Made by a program: the position numbers and the translations under genes
Notes under the pieces: model-generated
Database searches by the model: none
The model's input: only the letters and a program-made list of their open reading frames with translations
What the model was told of the DNA's origin: nothing
Origin: Epiperipatus broadwayi
Lineage: Eukaryota > Onychophora > Udeonychophora > Euonychophora > Peripatidae
Length of the DNA: 64,000 nt
Direction of reading: 5' to 3'
Assembly: GCA_028023455.1 (NCBI GenBank)
Contig: JAQFVV010006544.1
Span: 1-64,000 of the forward strand
Shown here: in pieces, positions 60,197 through 64,000 of the stretch
How positions within the stretch are numbered: the first letter of the stretch is position 1
Layout of the letters: every line of letters starts with the position of its first letter

Positions 60197-60371
60197 CCTT
60201 CAGTTTGCAAACACTTGGATGTGTAGGCAATAAGATCAGCAGCATGACCACTTCCTTCAATAACTATAACTGGAACAGGTGGTTGAGATGTGACATAACT
60301 CAGGACAGACTGAATAACAAATGGGTCACCTTCTACTATAATGGCAATAATGGGGACCTTTTGATTATTGT
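60197..60371 (-). CDS. TRPM: TRPM channel, coding exon 1 of 8 in window (partial gene)
   Basis: The minus strand encodes VPIIAIIVEGDPFVI followed by PPVPVIVIEGSGHAADLIAY. This matches the TRPM N-terminal segment GVPxVxLIVEGGPNVI...PPVPVVVCDGSGRASDIL, the LSDAT-like nucleotide-binding-type fold at the start of the TRPM homology region. The acceptor is TATTATAG before 60371 and the donor is GG|GTAAAT after 60197, leaving phase 2. The GG joins the leading A of the next exon to make Gly. Family knowledge: TRPM proteins are tetrameric cation channels of plasma or organelle membranes, and this part is the cytosolic N-terminus. The 5' exons, including the initiator codon, lie beyond 64000. Which TRPM paralogue this is cannot be decided from this stretch alone. 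Confidence 0.92.

Positions 60372-60373
<2 letters not shown>

Positions 60374-60405
<32 letters not shown>
60374..60405. repeat. (AT)n tract beside exon 1 acceptor
   Basis: The AT repeat lies immediately 5' (minus strand) of the exon 1 acceptor TATTATAG, in place of a normal pyrimidine tract. Confidence 0.9.
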
Positions 60406-60408
<3 letters not shown>

Positions 60409-61345
60409 ATAAGTTTTTTAAAAAAGTGTTAAATTTATTAGTAAAAATAATTACAATAAAATTTAGTAGCATTATTATTTTTTAATATTAAATAAAAGCA
60501 ATTAAAAAGTATTTTGTCATTTAAGCTCAAATAAAAAACAAAAAACACAATAAAACTAAAAAGTTGCAATAAATACAATTTAAACCAGTTTGCTGGTAAT
60601 CATGTGAAACTCTTTGGTTGAGCAATTTTCCAATAAGGTTGTGTTAATAATTTTTCGGTTTGAAAAACTTCTAAAATGATTGCAGTGGTGGTAAAAATTT
60701 CTACTTTTCAAATTTTCTGCAAGGTTGTGAATAATATCAGGAAACTTTGCTCCAATGAATTTATAATATGGTTGAATAAAATCGGGTATTAAAAAAAAAT
60801 ATTTTCCGAAAAAGATGAAAAAATGATTCATTTAAATAATTGCAATGATAATTTTTTTTATTCTCTTGATTATACAATTAATAACTTCATATAAGTAATA
60901 AGTATTATAAGTAATAATTTTGAGCACAGAAGCTACATTGCATGTATTTTGAACTTCAAAAGCTATCACTACCACTGAACCAAACCATACAGAGCTATAC
61001 AAATAATAAATAATCAAGCTGCTATCAATTTTTCAAATGATATATACACTTCAATAAGCTGCAACTATACTGCATTGATTAATATTAAGTTCAGAGTTTG
61101 TTTATAGTTTGCCTATCTTCTCAAATAATAAGAATTATTTAATAAGCTTCAGACTTAACATTAATAGCTGAGTTACATTACTATTACAAAAGCATATTTC
61201 CAATAACTTTTTGCATAGAAAATGCTTGAAGATTTTTTCATTTTCTAACATTTACCATATCTGTGTTCCACTATTAATCATTACTTTAACTAAAAAATAA
61301 TTATCACATGATTACCATTTCTTACGCTTGCTCATAACTGTTATT

Positions 61346-61513
61346 AAAACAGGCAAAACTCTCCATACAGTAGTGCCACTCAGTGCACTAATCTGGGGAT
61401 ATTGGGTGAGTAGTCACTAGATAGGGACTTTATGCACAAGTCTTCTGGCATCCATTGATTACTCCGGTTTGCACTGAATGGCACTGCTGTATGGAGAGTT
61501 TTGCCTGTTTTAA
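61346..61513. mobile_element. MITE with ~42-bp inverted ends, TTAA flanks, carrying G-repeat core
   Basis: AACAGGCAAAACTCTCCATA at the left end and TATGGAGAGTTTTGCCTGTT at the right end continue as inverted repeats into GCACTGAATGGCACTGCTG. TTAA directly flanks both ends. Its middle (AATCTGGGGATATTGGGTGA, AGATAGGGACTTTATGCACA) is the segment of the G repeat that follows the hammerhead cleavage point, but the ribozyme core itself is missing. Confidence 0.75.
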
Positions 61514-64000
61514 AAAATAATTAAATGAATTATTGCTCATGAGGTCATATGATGTTTAAGTATTGGAAGTAAGAGAAATCTTTAACTCTTACTGCACTAG
61601 ACCACACAGAATACCACATTAGTGATGCCATATAACAATGGTGGGCAAACTATGGGTTTTGAAACAATATTGACTTTTATTGCCGTTTTTATAAAGTTTT
61701 ATATAAATAATGTATAGTAGTATAGTATGTTTCAATATTAAATAATTTATTTCATAAATGCTTTAAAGATAAGTAAAAAAAAAACACAGATATTTTCAAC
61801 CTTTAAATTTTTAGTTTTTAAATAACATTAGTTAAAAGCGATATTAATATGATTATATTACCCTATTTTGTGAGTAAAAAGTGTTTTGGCATTTAATTGT
61901 GGGTATGACTATTATATAGTTATAGGTTTTATTATTTATAAATAAAATTTTAAGATATTTTCTGAGGTTTTTGAATATTCAAAAATGATACAAAATATCT
62001 GGGCCTCTTATTATCAAAAAATTGAGGCTCTTATGCATTTAAAAATGTATAAAAAGTATTATAAGTGGTGTTTATTATTGAAGAACTTGCCCATCCCTAC
62101 CATATAATATCTTTGGGGGAAAAAAACTTCATACTAGCACTAAGTTTCTTCTGATAACATTATCTTAACTATAGTTGTATTTTCTACATAATACTGAATT
62201 CTTCTATTCGTTGCTATTACGCTTTTACACTTTAGTATTATTGATAAGTCAATTTTTGTAAACATGTGATAATGGGTTTTATGTTCAATGTCTTAAGATA
62301 GACAAAATGATTATGCAATAAAAGATTATTATGAAGCAATAATAAAAGTATCAAGCATAAATCTGCATTTATATAAAAATATTTGATCTAAACAAACTGG
62401 GATGAACATTCTAAAATACAATATATTGTTCAGAACTGAATAATAATTTAATTATAAAACAAATAAGCAAAAGGCTGTCATTTATTATCAGAAAATTAAT
62501 AAGAAAAACTTTCACTCATTAGTAATAAATTAATTTTTTTATTATATTGAATAATAATTTAATATAATCATTCCAAAATAGGGCAAAAATATTGGTCTTA
62601 CCTTTACTAACAGAATAATCTTCATTAATTAAAAAAAAATAATTACAGGGTATCAACTATCTTAATACTGTTAGAAACTTTTAAAATATTCTTTATAGAA
62701 ATCTTTTTAATATAGGAATACTGTGTTAATGTGATCACATTTTAACATGCCTCAACAATGATTTTATTTTTTATTTTTGACTTAGCATAAATTGGGTTAT
62801 GCATCATCTAGCAGAATATATTAACTGCACAAAAACAGCTTTTAATTGATCACTGCCAGAAGTAGTTTTCTATTGCCTGATCCTTCTTGACACAATTTCT
62901 TCTAAAATCTCAATTTTAGAGTTAAACCGTAAACTTTAATATGATAAATTATTAATAAGCACTGCAAAAACTCGATTAAATTTTTTAAATAATAATTATA
63001 TCATTGTTAATTTTTAAAACAATTAAAATAAATATAACAGTAAATATTTTTTAAATAATTTTTTTATTGTCAATAAAAATTTTAAATTCAGAGTTTTAAA
63101 AACATTTTAAGCAAATACAATATTTTTTAAACTATTAAAAGATATTTCAACTGAATATATTTTTGTTTACATTGATAGTTTACATAAAAAGTCATGTAAA
63201 GTGACTCTGGCTTAATTTAAAAATCTTTTTTAAGTCTTATGATAGAAAAAAGTTCAAATTAGAATAATGGTGCAAAATAGTCTTAGCTTACTATGCTTAA
63301 ATTATACAGAAGTCATTATTTTTCAAAATGATATATACTGTTTTATCTTGAAATATTCCCAATTTGTTTCCAATCTCAAACTATATTACAAATGCTACTA
63401 TATTTTTTAAAAATTAAAATTTCTGATAAATAAAACATTTTCTTATAAAGAATTACCAAATTATTCCTGCATCATTTTATACAACTAATTTAGATCCGAT
63501 AATGAGCCATCTTCAATAAATATTTAGAATATTTACACTCTCATCTAATGCCAATTTCTCAGTAATGGAACACACGATTCAAACAATGATAATATTAAAA
63601 GACATTTCAACTTTACACATTTCTTGAGGCTTTTTAGACTGATAAAAACTCAGTCTTCCAAATCATGTATTTGGATGTTTAGAATAAAACATAAGATATT
63701 CTTTTTATTCCAAAAATTATCTGAATCCTTAACTATCTCAGTGATCATTTTCAAATTAGACGATACTGTATTAGTCAGTATAAGAACTTTTGCATATATC
63801 ACAGTAATAAAAAAAGATCATGTTATATACTAAATTATATGTACAGAATATATACATATATATGATGGTAAAATATTTAGAGATAAGAATTTTAGCATGT
63901 AAAAGATGTTACAAAAGTTATTGATATGTGACTAGATGCAAAACATTTTTAGTAAAAAAAAAAGGGAGAAATCAGAGAGTTAATAATTTTTATTAATCAT

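Larger units (their letters stand above)
60372..64000. other. Intron 5' of TRPM exon 1 (partial)
   Basis: Contains one MITE (61341-61516) and otherwise A+T-rich sequence. An open frame at 60580-60831 (minus) is not similar to TRPM or to any family I recognise. No further TRPM exon found to the window end. Confidence 0.6.

Noticed and set aside
60580-60831. Extra TRPM exon upstream of exon 1
   Set aside because: No match to the TRPM N-terminus (no TGGTNTGV-type motif) and no suitable splice borders.

Overview
This window is eukaryotic, intron-dominated and very A+T-rich (about three quarters A+T by eye), from an invertebrate-type animal genome that I cannot place further. The host signal is a single gene on the minus strand: eight consecutive coding exons of a TRPM-family cation channel, running from about 60.4 kb (5' side) to 2.1 kb (3' side). 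All exons have GT/AG borders and compatible phases. Together they encode about 363 residues, collinear with the part of the TRPM N-terminal cytoplasmic domain (TRPM homology region) from the 'VPxxAxIVEG' segment to 'EDDLDLDIYENL'. The gene is incomplete at both ends of the window.

Everything else is intron, and the introns (1.3 to 14.6 kb) are full of mobile elements. Minus to plus along the window: a short tRNA-derived SINE (2.6 and 8.9 kb); RTE-like LINE 3' fragments (4.6 and 15.7 kb); a 500-bp foldback element (10.5 kb); a tandem/inverted array of repeat 'E' (11.0-14.2 kb) interrupted by a 2-kb insert rich in CpG; a MITE (20.0 kb); a tandem array of repeat 'G' (20.7-21.9 kb) interrupted by a non-autonomous hAT element; an LTR element with a degenerate gag and no pol (21.9-28.3 kb); an RTE-like LINE with nearly full-length endonuclease and reverse transcriptase (30.6-33.9 kb); F-repeat multimers (37.3, 45.8 and 51.1 kb); a broken hAT transposase (42.4-44.2 kb); a second hAT remnant with target duplication (51.5 kb); a Penelope-like GIY-YIG fragment (54.6 kb); and a TTAA-flanked MITE (61.3 kb).

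The most interesting observation is that repeats E and G, two diverged head-to-tail repeats with units of about 370-433 bp, carry a recognisable type I hammerhead self-cleaving ribozyme. The CUGANGA, GAAAC and GUC elements are in the right order. A self-complementary stem III (ACUAGU or ACUGGU) points to dimeric folding. The outer stem I helix differs in sequence between copies but keeps pairing. The E array is bounded by a 12-bp target-site duplication. This is what is expected of retrozymes, circular-RNA retroposons thought to use LINE or Penelope machinery. A third family, F, has the same architecture (337/338-bp head-to-tail units, internal inversion, 13- and 17-bp target duplications), but I see no known ribozyme in it; it may be an undescribed relative. 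No rRNA gene, functional tRNA gene, CRISPR array or bacterial-type operon was seen.
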